Shown: positions 32,533-43,721 of the stretch, piece by piece
Layout of the letters: the number at the start of each line of letters is the position of its first letter
Numbering within the stretch: the stretch's first letter is position 1
Notes under the pieces: generated by a model
Seen by the model: the letters and a program-made list of their open reading frames with translations, nothing else
What the model was told of the DNA's origin: nothing
Databases searched by the model: none
Assembly (NCBI GenBank): GCA_030704615.1
Contig: CM060734.1
Span: 16,430,001-16,494,000, forward strand
Source: Takakia lepidozioides
Lineage: Eukaryota; Streptophyta; Takakiopsida; Takakiales; Takakiaceae
DNA: 64,000 nucleotides
Direction of reading: 5' to 3'
Made by a program: the position numbers and the translations under genes

Positions 32533-32840
32533 CCCCCCTAGCTAGTGCTTAGGTCCCTCTAAGTCCAGGTAGCCACAAGATGTGATAGTGACCATAGCCT
32601 CACTAAGTCCTCCACCATTATCCCTACTACACTCAAACTCGATAGATCAAGAGGCCGGGTGCAAGAGTTACCCCATCGTTAGTCGCCGTCTTGCAACCTG
32701 TGAACTTGAGCTTGGGATCTCATGTATTGACTCCTATGAGCTTGGCCTCCCATGTCTTGTTAGCTGCCTCCAGTCATGTCCACTGCCACTATCCCAAGCA
32801 GTGTGGACACAACCAATCTCCGTCAGGAACCTTCTCAAGA
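32533..32840 (-). pseudogene. PHD-finger end and 3' UTR of a minus-strand copy (copy 4, left part)
   Basis: Reading minus, 32840 to 32785 encodes LEKVPDGDWLCPHCLGQ, the last two metal ligands of the PHD finger. The 3' untranslated region homologous to 11590-11841 follows. The other half of this PHD finger is at 39811-40045. The complete chromovirus was inserted between them, with CAAGA duplicated at 32836-32840 and 39811-39815. Confidence 0.85.
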
Positions 32841-33566
32841 TGTCGCGGCCCTTTGCCTTGAGGGCAGGGGGTCGGGACACATGAGGGGCTGCCCCTCTGG
32901 TGGGGGCAGCGGCAGCGATAGGTATGGGGGGGCTGAAGCACCCTTGAGTGCCCAAGGCACTCAAGGAGGCGGAGGCGCTTACTAGGTGGAGTCCCGCACA
33001 CCGGGTTGCGGTGGGGGTGGCTCCACAAGGGGTGGTGGTAGCTTAGCGGGACTTAGTGGGGGTGGCATAGGACTCACCATGGGGGCGGAGACCTCGTGGT
33101 GGGAGTCGTGGGGAGTCTTGGGACTCATCACGGTCCAGAGGGGCCGTGGTGAGTGGGCCAAGACTCACCGCGACTCATCACCGGGAGTCGAGGGTTTTCG
33201 TGGTGGTTCGCCATAAAATGGCATGGCTGGTTGTGAAACCCCGCGGACAGCTACAGAAGTGTATATAAGGGGAGTAGTGACCCCGAGAACGGTGCAAGCC
33301 CGTTGGTGACCAAAAACTAGTGAGTAAGCGAGCGAGCCGGAAAGCGACCAAAGAGTGGGGAGCTGTTCCGGACTGCCATCTACCAAAGGGAATTCTCCTA
33401 GGCCAAATAGGTGGAGGGTTTAGTGGGAATCGAAGGGGGACCGTTATGTCCCGGTGAGCAGCCGAAGCTCCAAGTTGGCCCGGCGGCCAGGTTGGGAGTC
33501 AGGCGCGCGCATCAAAGCGAGTAACTATGACTTGAAGGGGAGCTTACCGAAGTGAGGTGCGCGACA
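32841..33566 (+). repeat. 5' LTR of the chromovirus
   Basis: TATA box GTATATAAGG at 33261-33270. Ends GCGCGACA immediately before the primer-binding site. Matches 39082-39810 throughout. Confidence 0.9.
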
Positions 33567-33568
33567 CT

Positions 33569-33580
33569 TGGTATCAGAGC
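33569..33580 (+). promoter_or_regulatory. Primer-binding site for initiator tRNA-Met
   Basis: TGGTATCAGAGC begins two bases after the LTR end and is the standard complement of the initiator tRNA-Met 3' end used by many plant LTR elements. Confidence 0.9.
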
Positions 33581-33621
33581 TTAGAGTTCAGTACGCGATC
33601 GTCCTTGGGATTGGCCTCATC

Positions 33622-34710
33622 ATGGGGTCAGGCAAGCCAAAGCGAAAGCGGAACGGCCCAAAAGATGATGATCCTGGTGAGCCCGATGGGGGCGACGTGT
33701 CACCGAAGCGGCCGTTTGAGGAAGCGACGCAGGTTTTTGAAAGCGAGGCCGCTCAAGAGCGGGAGGAATCTGAGGAGTCGGAGCCCGAGGAATCCGTGAG
33801 AGCTCCGACCGACCAACAGATGCCTCCCATGCCGGCAGCCTTTTGGGAAGGGTTGTTGGCGCAGTTTGGCGGGACGTTGAAAGACGTGTTGAAGGCGGCT
33901 AATGCCACTTCCACTAAGGCAAAGTTTAAGTGAAGCCTAAGGAACCCGGCACCTTCGAGGGCGTCCGAAATCGGAAGGCACTCAACACCTGGCTCTTGGA
34001 GCTAGAGCAGTACTTCCAGGCGGCCAAGTTGAGTGACGAGGATCGGGTGGAAGTGGCTCCCACCTATTTGAGGGGCTATGCTCAACAATGGTGGCAGAAA
34101 CGCCTTCACGACCGAGGCCAAGCCCGGAAACCTTGAACTGGAGTGGGTTCAAGGAATTGATGAAGAGACAGTTTGTGCCCCTCAACGCGTCCTGGCTTGC
34201 CCGGGACAAGATGAGGAATTTGAAGCAAACAGATGACATTCGGGGGTATGTCCAGGCTTTCAATGTGCTGTTGCTCGAAGTCGCGGACATGGCAGAACCA
34301 GAAATGGTCTTCAACTTTGTGGCGGGACTGGCCCCATGGGCCAGGCGGAAGTTGGAGGAGAAGCCACCCAAGACTTTGAACGAGGCAATTGAGAGGGCTG
34401 AATGTTTCTCGGATGTCCCTAGGGGTGAGAGACAAGGCCGTACGGAGCTGAACCACAAGAAGACCCGGCGGGAAGGTGACTCCTTCCGACCGGAAAAGAA
34501 GTGGGATAGGCCACGCGGCGACAATGGCACGTGGAAATCGAAGGGAGGGCCTTCACACGTCAAGGCGGCACCCGGTGCTTCGAAAGGAAAAGCGGGTGGA
34601 GCGGCTTATGGCGGACAGAAGGCACCTTTGATGGAGTGTGTTTCAATTGCGGGGAGCCCGGGCACATGGCCAAGAAGTGCACAAAACCTCGACAATTGAA
34701 CATGACTCGG
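33622..34710 (+). pseudogene. Chromovirus gag with zinc knuckle
   Basis: The start ATG at 33622 (MGSGKPKRKRNG) follows the primer site. The capsid-like region reads FEGVRNRKALNTWLLELEQY, GYAQQWWQKRL, FKELMKRQFVP and MRNLKQTDDIRGYVQAFNVL, the usual Retrotrans_gag pattern. It ends in one CCHC knuckle, CFNCGEPGHMAKKC (about 34637-34678). The frame shifts near 33928, 34130 and 34630, each beside a short run of A or T. Corrected at these places, it would be one continuous gag, which packages the RNA. As written it is broken. Confidence 0.85.
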
Positions 34711-35240
34711 GCACCACGGAGCTGTCGGAAGATACCATCAGTCGCTTGGTGGAAGCGGTGGTCGCCAGGACTTGCAAGGTAGGCAACTATTCTTGTGAGT
34801 TGTATCAGGAAACTGGCGCCCTGCGTAAAGGGAGTCAGTTATTGTTCGTGGATGGGATAATATCCGGAACTAACGTGTCGTTGTTGGTGGACACAGGAGC
34901 GTCGCACTCCTTCATGACGCCGGTGGCGGCGCGAAAGTTGGGACTCCCGACAAGTGACGTGGGGGCCTCTATTGAGGTGCGCTCTGCCAAAGGAGAACCT
35001 CAGTTGGCGACAAGGTTGGCGTTTGATGTTCCTCTTCAACTGGGGAGTTGGGAGGGACGTGAGAACTTCACCATCTGCGAGATCGATGGAGTGGATCTCA
35101 TTTTGGGGATGACCTTTTTGAGCAAATCCGGAGCGGTCATAGATGGCCGCAAGAGAGTAGTCACGCTGCCATGTGGGAATGGTGGCGAGGTTTACGAGTG
35201 TCGAAACGCCCAAATCCGTGGGAGGGCGAATAAACCTTCT
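34711..35240 (+). pseudogene. Chromovirus aspartic protease
   Basis: LLVDTGASHSFM (near 34884-34919) is the retropepsin active site, and ILGMTFLSKSGAVIDG (near 35100-35143) is the conserved flap-side motif. The domain would cut the polyprotein. The frame is shared with the end of gag and shifts before NLLSAKEW near 35230. Confidence 0.85.
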
Positions 35241-36220
35241 GTCAGCAAAGGAGTGGGCCGTGGAGGAGGCACACGAGCCCCAATTTTTGCTTTACATTAG
35301 AGAAGTGAAAGGAGAAGGCGATGGGGAGCCGAGCCCAGATTGGATCAAGGGGATTTTGGAGAAATACCAGGATGTGATGCCGGAGGATTTACCAAGCGGC
35401 TTGCCACCGCGAAGAGGAGTTGACCACAAGATTGAGGTGATACCGGGATCGGAACCGCCTGCCAAGGCGCCCTACCGGTTGAGCCACAGAGAGTTGGTCG
35501 AGCTGAAGACTCAGCTCAAGGATCTAATGTCAAAGGGGTACATCCGGCCGAGTAAGTCACCTTACGGAGCCCCGGTGCTATTTGCAGACAAGAAGGATGG
35601 GACGCTGCGGATGTGTGTCGATTACAGGGCTCTGAATAAGGTGACTATCAAAAACCGGTACCCTTTGCCAAGGATCGACGACCTCTTCGATCGGTTGGCA
35701 GGAGCAAGTATTTCAGCCGGATCGACTTGCGCTCCGGCTATCACCAAATTCGGGTGGCGGAAGGAGATGAGGAGAAGACCGCGTGCAGGACAAGGTATGG
35801 TTCATATGAGTTCTTGGTGATGCCTTTTGGGCTCACCAATGCACCAGCGACATTTAGCACGCTGATGAACAGCCTTTTCCAGGAGTGGTTGGATGACTTT
35901 GTGATCGTGTACATCGACGACATCTTGGTGTACTCGAAAACAAAGGAGGAGCACCTGGAGCACCTGAAAAGGGTGTTCCAAAAATTGCGGGAAGGGAAGC
36001 TGTATGCCAAAGCTTCAAAGTGCGAATTCGGGGTCACAAAAGTGGAGTTCTTGGGCATGTGATTACACAGGATGGGATCAAAATGGATGACAGAAAGGTG
36101 AGGGCGATCTTGGACTGGGAGCTTCTGACTTCGGTCTCGGGAGTGCGATCCTTCCTAGGACTCGCCTCCTATTACCGGAAGTATGTGAGAAATTTCGCCA
36201 AGATTGCGGGGCCGCTGTCA
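35241..36220 (+). pseudogene. Chromovirus reverse transcriptase
   Basis: [62 protein letters not shown], the catalytic [15 protein letters not shown] (about 35901-35945) and EFLG-HVI appear in canonical order. Two single-base frame changes (near 35712, a T run, and near 36053, a G run) interrupt it. Confidence 0.9.
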
Positions 36221-36690
36221 GACCTTCTGTGTAAATCTAAAGTCTGGGCATGGAACACCTTTTGTGGCCAAGCTTTTGCTGAATTGAAGCAGCGGATGGC
36301 GGAAGCTCCAGTCTTGAAAATCCCGGAGTTCGATCGTCCGTTCGAGATACACACAGATGCGTCGGACTTCGCGATTGGGGGTGTACTGATGCAAGATGGA
36401 CGCCCAGTGGCTTACAAAAGTAAGAAACTGAATGAAGTGGAGCGACGGTGGCCGACGCACGAGAAAAGAGATGAAGGCGGTGGTGCACTGTCTTGAGCTT
36501 TGGCGCCACTATGTTGGTTCCAACCCAGTGAAGGTGTTCACGGACAATGTCACGGTGAAGTATTTTGCCACGCAGCCCAAGTTGTCCCCAAAACAACTTA
36601 GGTGGCAAGATACTTTGGCGGTGTTCGACGTGGATATCCAGTACAAACCGGGACGAGACAACGTGGTGGCCGATGCTTTAAGTAGAAAGC
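36221..36690 (+). pseudogene. Chromovirus RNase H
   Basis: FEIHTDASDFAIGGVL, KKLNEVERRWPTHEK, KEMKAVVHCLELWRHY, FTDNVTVKYF and NVVADALSRK give the four acidic residues in order. One extra A in a run near 36463 shifts the frame between the first and second parts. Confidence 0.88.
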
Positions 36691-37990
36691 AGCAGCTCTT
36701 GTTGGTGTACAAGAGCGAGACGACGCTCCAAAGGAAGATCCGGAAGGCTTGTCGGAAGGATGAGCTGGCGAAGTCCGTGATGCAGGACTTGAGGATGGGG
36801 GTTAAATCGCAGTTCCACTTGCAAAATGGACTGCTCCGGTATAAGCAAAAGCGTCTCTACGTACCGAATGGAGGGATCAGAGATAGCCTCTTGAGAGAAT
36901 GCCATGATAGCCCGCTTGTGGGCCACGGCGGAGCCAAGCGCACTGCGGCACTCTTGAAGAAAGAGTATTTCTGGCCCAAACTGAGGGAGGAGGCAGAGGA
37001 GTATGTCAAGACATGCACCACATGCCAACAAAACCGGAGCGAGTACAAAAAGCAAGCGGGGCTGTTACAACCTTTGCCGATTCCAGAGGGGACTTGGGAG
37101 AGCGTCTCGATGGATTTCATGACTGCTATACCGCTGTCAAAAGGATTCGATGCAATCATGGTGGTGGTGGATAGGTTCAGTAAAATGGGCCATTTCATCC
37201 CCACCAAGGAGACGGCAACGGCGCAGGAGACAGGGCGACTTTACTTCGCCCACGTCTTAAAGCATCATGGAGTCCCGAAGGATATTGTCTCGGACCGCGA
37301 TCCAAAGTTTACGAGTAAATTTTGGAGGGCACTTTGGAAGAAGATGGGGACGAGGCTGAAGATGAGCACCGCCTTCCGACCTACGACCGACGGCCAAACA
37401 GAAAGAGTGAATTCCGTAGTGAAGCAGTTCTTGCGGAATTACGTGTCGGCAGACCAAACAGACTGGGTGGAACACTTAGACGCGGCAGAGTTCTGTTATA
37501 ATAACACAGAACACTCCGCAACGGGAGTTTCCCCTTTCGTATTGGTCTATGGAAAAGCACCTTTGGTGCCGACAAGTTGGGCCGCCCAGGACGTTGAGGA
37601 ACCGGCAGTAGCGGTGGTACTGGAAGAACGCGAGCGTTTGTTGAAGCTCGCAAAGTACAACATTGCCAAAGCTAGGAAACGGTATGAAAGGCAGGCGAAT
37701 CGAAAGCGGAGGGAAGTGAAGTTTGAGGCAGGCACAGAGGTCTGGATGAACATCAAGAATTTCCGACTACCTCCGGAAGTGAGTCCAAAGTTCGTACCTC
37801 CGTATGCGGGACCCTTTTGCATTCAGAAGGTTATGAATGAGGATGTGTATGAATTGGAGCTGCCGGCAAACAGCAAGGTGCACCCAGTATTCCATGTCTC
37901 CCTTTTGAAGCCTTACTTCAAGGATGAAGCGCGTCCGAATCGGCATCAAGTGTTGCGTCCGCCACCTATGCTGTTGGATCATGAAAATGA
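36691..37990 (+). CDS. Chromovirus integrase
   Basis: Part of an unbroken 581-codon frame (36432-38177). The HHCC zinc region (CHDSPLVGHGG, CTTCQQNR) is followed by the core residues in MDFMTAIPL (Asp), SDRDPKFTSKFW (Asp) and DGQTERVNSVVKQF (Glu), the D,D,E triad. The GPY/F-like tail reads PPYAGPFCIQKV and HPVFHVSLLKPYF. It would insert the cDNA into the chromosome. The reading frame from late RNase H to the chromodomain is intact. Confidence 0.93.
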
Positions 37991-38177
37991 ACCTGAGTAC
38001 GAGGTGGAGGCAATACTTAAGTCGAGGAGGTTCAAGAACCGAGAAACGGAGTATCTCGTCAAATGGAAGGGCTATCATCATGTGGAGGCATCTTGGGTGC
38101 GTGCCTCAGAAATGGGAAACGCATCCAAGGCGGTCGCAGCTTTCGAAGGGCGACCTCAAAAGCGGAAGAAGCGTTGA
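37991..38177 (+). CDS. Chromodomain at integrase C-terminus
   Basis: EYEVEAILKSRRF, EYLVKWKGYHHVEASWV and a terminal basic RPQKRKKR form a classic chromodomain with its aromatic residues (Y, W, W). In chromoviruses, it binds methylated histone H3 and steers integration to heterochromatin. It occupies the position taken by the PHD finger in the other Ty3 family of this window. Stop at 38175-38177. Confidence 0.92.
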
Positions 38178-39081
38178 TGGGGACATCAACCTTGGAGCAT
38201 GGGGGAGGAAATGCATGCTTAGCCCGGCTTAGCTAGCTTAGGGATCCGATTGCAAAAACTTGTATTGTACAAAACGTGCTATAAATGAAATGGATTCCAA
38301 ATGTTGTGCGTCCTATTTTGTTTGGAATGGTGATGCATGGTATGGTTGGCTAGTGTGTAGAATGCATGCTAGCTTATAAGAGTGGGAGAGGTAAATTGGG
38401 TTAATCGTATGTTTGCGTAGTGCCGAAATCGGGTGACTCCTATCCGAGGGGCAAGGAAACTTGCGCCTTCTTTGGGAGTTCACATGCTAGTGCGTACCTG
38501 GCGCGTGTGCGTACTATAACTGCGCTACCGAGGGGGTTGCCTTGTAGTGCGGGCTAACACGGAAGCTACGTGCTTCCGTTCACGTACTATAATCATGTAG
38601 CCTCGGGATGAAGTCGTAGTGCGGCTTCGGCGTGTTCCCGTACCTCAGGCCAGCATTCCAAGGCGGACCCAATTGTAGTGATTGGGGCGCACGGTTGGTT
38701 CAAGGTTATCTTCCTAGTCAAAGAGGGTTCCAGGGAACCCTTGCTCAAGGTGATGCCAAAAGCGGCATCATGAGCGATCGCAAGCAATGTTGTTGCAGTA
38801 AGGCGATTCGATCCTCGGGGAGGATCGTTCCTTGGCCTTGAAGTAGGCCAAGAATAGTGCACTGGGAAGAGCTGGAGAGGCTCCACCCTTGGCCGGGACT
38901 TGGAAGAAGTCGGCCGAACTAGCTAGTGGAGAGTAGAGTCAAGTGTGGGGTTTGGTTCTTTGCCATGGGACGCCATGGTACGGAAACAAACTCCTTGATG
39001 TGGGACGCCACAACTTGGATGTTCGTTTCTACAAAATGGACAAGTCGATGAGGACATCGACTCCCTGTTGGTAGGGGTGTG
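38178..39081 (+). other. Conserved noncoding 3' tail of the chromovirus
   Basis: About 900 bp between the integrase stop and the 3' LTR, nearly identical to 1-862 in element 1. No credible ORF. A purine-rich GGGGGAGGAAA at 38201-38211 lies far from the LTR; the bases just before the LTR (TTGGTAGGGGTG) are a weak polypurine tract. Confidence 0.7.
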
Positions 39082-39810
39082 TGTCGCGGCCCTTTGCCTT
39101 GAGGGCAGGGGGTCGGGACACATGAGGGGCTGCCCCTCTGGTGGGGGCAGCGGCAGCGATAGGTATGGGGGGGCTGAAGCACCCTTGAGTGCCCAAGGCA
39201 CTCAAGGAGGCGGAGGCGCTCACTAGGTGGAGTCCCGCACACCGGGTTGCGGTGGGGGTGGCTCCACAAGAGGTGGTGGTAGCTTAGCGGGACTTAGTGG
39301 GGGTGGCATAGGACTCACCATGGGGGTGGAGACCTCGTGGTGGGAGTCGTGGGGAGTCTTGGGACTCATCACGGTCCAGAGGGCCGTGGTGAGTGGGCCA
39401 AGACTCACCGCGACTCATCACCGGGAGTCGAGGGTTTTCGTGGTGGTTCGCCATAAAATGGCATGGCTGGTTGTGAAACCCCCGCGGACAGCTACAGAAG
39501 TATATATAAGGGGAGTAGTGGCCCCGAGAACGGTGCAAGCCCGTTGGTGACCAAAAACTAGTGAGTAAGCGAGCGAGCCGGAAAGCGACCAAAGAGTGGG
39601 GAGCTGTTCCGGACTGCCATCTACCAAAGGGAATTCTCCTAGGCCCAAATAGGTGGAGGGTTTAGTGGGAATCGAAGGGGGGGCCGTTATGTCCCGGTGA
39701 GCAGCCGAAGCTCCAAGTTGGCCCGGGCGGCCAGGTTGGGAGTCAGGCGCGCGCATCGGAGCGAGTAACTATGACTTGAAGGGGAGCTTACCGAAGTGAG
39801 GTGCGCGACA
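39082..39810 (+). repeat. 3' LTR of the chromovirus
   Basis: TATA box TATATATAAG at 39501-39510. Ends GCGCGACA, followed by the target duplicate CAAGA at 39811-39815. Confidence 0.9.
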
Positions 39811-40045
39811 CAAGAGGTGGTGTCAAGCATCCCATATGCCAACCCCTTGAGCATCGATCACACACCAGCATGGTGGCTGCCCCTTTGGCAGACCTACAGA
39901 GCATGCACCTCAAACCTGCAGGTACCACTGCCAAGTTTGGGTCAACTCTGCCATCGACATTGGGAAGGTGACATGGCGCACAATTACGCACATGGTCCTT
40001 CCAAGTCATGCCATCCTGACCCTCCAAGATCCATCGTCCTCATGA
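39811..40045 (-). pseudogene. PHD-finger N-terminal half (copy 4, right part)
   Basis: Minus-strand translation gives LEGQDGMTWKDHVRNCAPCH, LPNVDGRVDPNLAVVPAGLR, CMLC, LVCDRC and GWHMGCLTPPL, closely matching copy 1. It stops where the chromovirus was inserted. With 32785-32840 it accounts for all eight PHD metal ligands. Homology with copy 1 ends near 40045, so the integrase core of this copy is gone. Confidence 0.88.
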
Positions 40046-41010
40046 AACTGCATTGGAGCAACGTGAAAATCTACACTTGTACATTGCGAGACCATTGTCA
40101 ACCGTATCGTTTAAAGCACAGCCTCATCGGACGTTTTCTTCTTAAGGCCAAGCATCCTTGCTTGCCTCTGTTTTTGAATAGCGATCGGACGTTGAGGTGA
40201 GGAACATGCGGACTGTTGCCTGCAGTCATTTAGTCAGCCTCTAGATGTTCGAACGGACGACTGGAATCGCACGCCTTCAACTGTTGCTCCTTGTAGGTAC
40301 CCTAGTCGTATATACTCCTGAGCGCTTTGGCTTCATGGACGTCGCAGACTCTTCCATTTGCGGGCCATACTAATAGCTGTGTCGATGTTTCGCCATTTCT
40401 GATACAAATGGTCATTGTTCTTCACTATCTGTGTGCAATTCGGCTCTCATGGCTCAAAAACACTCAAAAAACAATTCGCGCATTTTTTAATGCACCTACA
40501 TATATGGCGACCAATGGGGAACACTCGTCCCGAGGGTGAAAAAACCCTGAATCACTGGTTTGACAACTCTTTAAATAGGTACACACATTACTAAAACATG
40601 ATTGGCTTTACCATTGACCTAGACCTTTTATTTGGCTCAAACTGGAAGCTAGCAAAAACTATAACTCTGAACCTGCATACTTTCTACTCATGGGGGGTTC
40701 TTCTCTCTGGTCTTGCAGTTTGTCTTGTTATGACAATATCCTGGTGATCCCTTCGAATTCACTCTTCTCTTTTGTGCTTTCTCATTCATCAAGAAGATAA
40801 CTATGACCGAGTTTTGTTCAAGAATTAATGAGCTTCACCGCGGTGTGCTTCGCCCTGGTGGCCATGTGTTCGATTTTAAACATGCTCCCGTCTTCCCCTG
40901 TCCGTGTGGTACATTCTCCGAGTTTGACTTCCAAACTATCCTTCCACTTGACGGCCACTTTTCTGACGTTAACCCGCGTCCACCTGTCACTGACTCTATG
41001 GACTGTGCAA
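40046..41010. other. Unassigned spacer
   Basis: Short ORFs such as 40803-41036 carry no motif I recognise. I see no repeat structure. Confidence 0.45.
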
Positions 41011-41014
41011 CCCG

Positions 41015-41107
41015 CGTAGGCTGTGTTGGGCTGTGACAGGCTGTGTAATGATGTGATGGGCTGTGATGACTGTGTGATGCTGTGATGGGCTGTGATGATT
41101 GTGTGAA
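41015..41107 (+). repeat. GGGCTGTGATG-type short repeat
   Basis: About nine loosely repeated GGGCTGTGA / GATGTGATG words. They are the reverse-complement sense of the CACAGCCC minisatellite at 58490-59585, suggesting a scrap of that array. Confidence 0.6.
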
Positions 41108-41404
41108 CACCTGTGTTCTACGCTCAAGCCATACACATTCGGCTTAACGATAAGTACTTCATGCTCCGTTGGTGTTATTGGTGTAGGTTGTGATGGCATC
41201 TGTGTTACCCTGACACCAACAACTCTGATCATATGACATAAGGTCCTAGCTATTGCTAGAACGAAAAATTTTGGCGTCATTATAGGAGTCAATATGCCCC
41301 TCGCCTGATAATATAAAAAATTTGAAAACCCATTCCTCTTCGGAGAGAGTTCGAGTCCCAGATAGTTTTTTTTCAAAACCGCCATTCTCCCCCACCGGAC
41401 TGGG

Positions 41405-41995
41405 TGTGAATTCCCAAGATTGAGTAGGTGGCATCAACGCCACGTTAATCTGGCACATTCGTCTCCTCTCATCTCCCCCTCATGTGGTCCGTGACAGAGG
41501 TGGTTTTGTGCAGAACAGGGCTAATATCTTTATAGACAATTCTGCATCAGTTTTGGGCTCAAAATCAGATAGCAATGGAAGTGCTTTTTCGGAATGACTC
41601 ATTTGTTTTTAAGACAGACATTTATGAAGCACCAGTTTCCCTGCCTTGCATGTTTGAAGATGTGTTTTCGAGCTTCCTTTAGCGGTCCCCGGTCTGAATT
41701 CGTCGTTTTCATTCATCCACTCTCTTTCTCATCCATCTTTTCTCATCGCACATTCATCCATCGTTCATCCACTCCTTTCATCCAACTTCTTTTCAAAACA
41801 CACTCAAACATCAATCAACCACTCCACAATGTTGTTGCTAACCCGCAGGCTCACTCTTTAAAAAAAATGCTCTCTTTTCGACGCGTGAAGCCCACAGTAA
41901 TAGGGCTTCCAGCAGGTACAGGTCCGCGGTAATAGGGCGAAAACTGAGAGCAAAATCCTGCTCACAATTTTTTCTGCTCACAATCTAGCACGCCC
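41405..41995. mobile_element. Modular nonautonomous element B
   Basis: Shares with element A the GGCATCAACGCCACGTTAAT palindrome, CTGGCACATTCG, TCATCCATCG-type words, a GCGGTAATAGGG module and the right end CTGCTCACAATCTAGCACGC (41974-41993). No coding content. Confidence 0.5.
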
Positions 41996-42290
41996 GAGTT
42001 CTCAAAACCTGACTTCAAAGTCAACCACCTCTTCAGTAGGTGCTTGGCGAATTCTAGCCAAAGCCATTAAGACACTTGTAAATTGATGCATAGCGCGGAA
42101 TCGATTCATGAACGCATCGCGAATTTGGTCCCAAGCAATGAAAGATCCGTTGGGCTGTTGTCAATACCAGGTCAACGCCTTGCCCTTTAAAGTGGTGGGA
42201 AATCAAATAAGCCAATAAGCATTATCCACTGCCTGATTTGAACAACATATCTGAATGAAGTTCTGAATGTGGCCTCCAGGGTTCTTTTGG
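41996..42290 (-). pseudogene. Ty3/gypsy gag fragment
   Basis: Minus-strand reading gives FPTTLKGKALTWY, FIAWDQIRDAFMNRFRAMHQ and ALARIRQAPTEEVVDFEVRF, the usual Retrotrans_gag core. Two in-frame TGA codons stand where Trp is expected (one before FPTTL). No other domain of this element is adjacent. The integrase scrap at 46690-47215 might come from the same family. Confidence 0.7.
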
Positions 42291-42499
42291 GATTCTCCAA
42301 AAAAATATGGTAAACTGGAAGGAATCTACAAGGGTCTCAATCCAATAGGCACCACAATAGGCACCTCAACGACTGGACGCATAGGCAGTTGGGATGACAC
42401 TATTGTGGCCATCACTGAAGACGGACTAGAGATATTAGCACTACTAGATGGTGCCTCTTCAAATGACCGGACCATGCAGGTTCTCTAGTAGTTCGGTCT

Positions 42500-43700
42500 T
42501 CTCTGTCCAATGAGCTTCGTATACATAACCATCCAATTTCTATCACGTCAATTTCCATGATGCAATGAGCGTTTAGTCTTCTCGCACCCTATAACAACAA
42601 AAAATTGCTTGAAAGCATTAACAACAACCTAGACAACCATCTAGGTCTATCCTTGAAAAGCAAAATAATCTTATTTGATAGGGCAAGACCCTATTTATTG
42701 ATATGCACGTTAATACAAAGAAAAACTAGGTTCAGGGCGTACCTTTTCAAACCTCAGCAATCCATGTTGGTGCGAAAAACTCAACAACAAACCAACCGTT
42801 AGTAGCAACTTACCAAACTCCCGGCAGACGCACCACTAATATGACGAGCCTCGCCGCGCGCGCAATTGCGAAGGGGAAAAATGCGACGTCGATCCGGGGC
42901 TTGGAGTTCGGCGACGAGGTGGGTTGGGCTCAAGAACCGCCCACCCGTGAGATGTGTCGCTAAGCTTGGCCGAGGGTCAGCGGTCGACGGAGGGAACTCC
43001 TCCCGCTATCCTAACTACCAGCCAGCACAAGGTCCAACTCCTATGCTTGCGAGGCAAAATTCGTTTGTGTGACCTACGGAATCTACTCCTAATTAATTGC
43101 CTTCCAAGACTTCTTTATTAGCGTTAATACAGCTTCACCCCGGAGCTATCAGTGCCCCTGGCAGGTCCTCTTCGCCTAGAGTGACAGTGGCCAAGAGGCC
43201 CATGGAGTTGTTTTTTGTTTTCCTTGTCTTGAAGTACTAAGAAGGGAAGGGGCTAACCCTTGAACACTAACCATGCAGTGGGAGGTTCTAATGGGGATGG
43301 GTGTTCCTTTTCCTTGGCCACTAGGCATTCTTCACGTGTGAAGCTAACCAAAAAAAACAAGAAAAGCTAGCCAACTAACCCTTGGATAGATGCTTGTTAG
43401 TCGGTGGGAACCCTTCATAGCATTTTTATTTTTCTTTGTTTTCTTTTGTAACAAGTGAATGAGGCCGTGTGCCATTCAAGCTTGCATTATTCTCCAAACA
43501 TTACCTTGGTAGTTGAGTACTAACCCCCCCCCCCCTTTCGGAGAAGGAATGGGGGAAGGCTAACCCTTGGTTATGTTTATTTTTTGCTTTATAAGGTTGC
43601 TGGGAATTTATTTTTGCACTAAAAATTAATTTCCAGGCTTATTTTCCTAGTCCTAGAAGGCCTCCAAGCATATAAGAGCTTGGAAGACCTTACTAACATG
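42500..43700. other. Unassigned spacer
   Basis: GC-rich stretch at 42840-43070 and A/T-rich stretches elsewhere. No gene or element recognised. Confidence 0.4.
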
Positions 43701-43721
43701 GGTAGTTAGGTGAGCTAACCC

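Larger units (their letters stand above)
32841..39810 (+). mobile_element. Complete chromovirus (Ty3/gypsy), LTR to LTR
   Basis: 6,970 bp bounded by LTRs 32841-33566 and 39082-39810, each TGTCGCG...CGCGACA, with 5-bp target duplications CAAGA. Inside are a tRNA-Met primer site, gag, protease, RT, RNase H, integrase, a chromodomain and a 0.9-kb noncoding tail. The LTRs differ at only about a dozen positions by eye, so the insertion is young. It sits in the PHD-finger codons of a methyltransferase/PHD element. About seven single-base frameshifts break the polyprotein, most of them at short homopolymers. Confidence 0.92.

Noticed and set aside
38201-38220. 3' LTR start at 38212 after GGGGGAGGAAA
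   Set aside because: The 5' LTR and the target duplications fix the LTR as TGTCGCG...CGCGACA at 39082-39810. The upstream match to 1-862 is shared internal tail.
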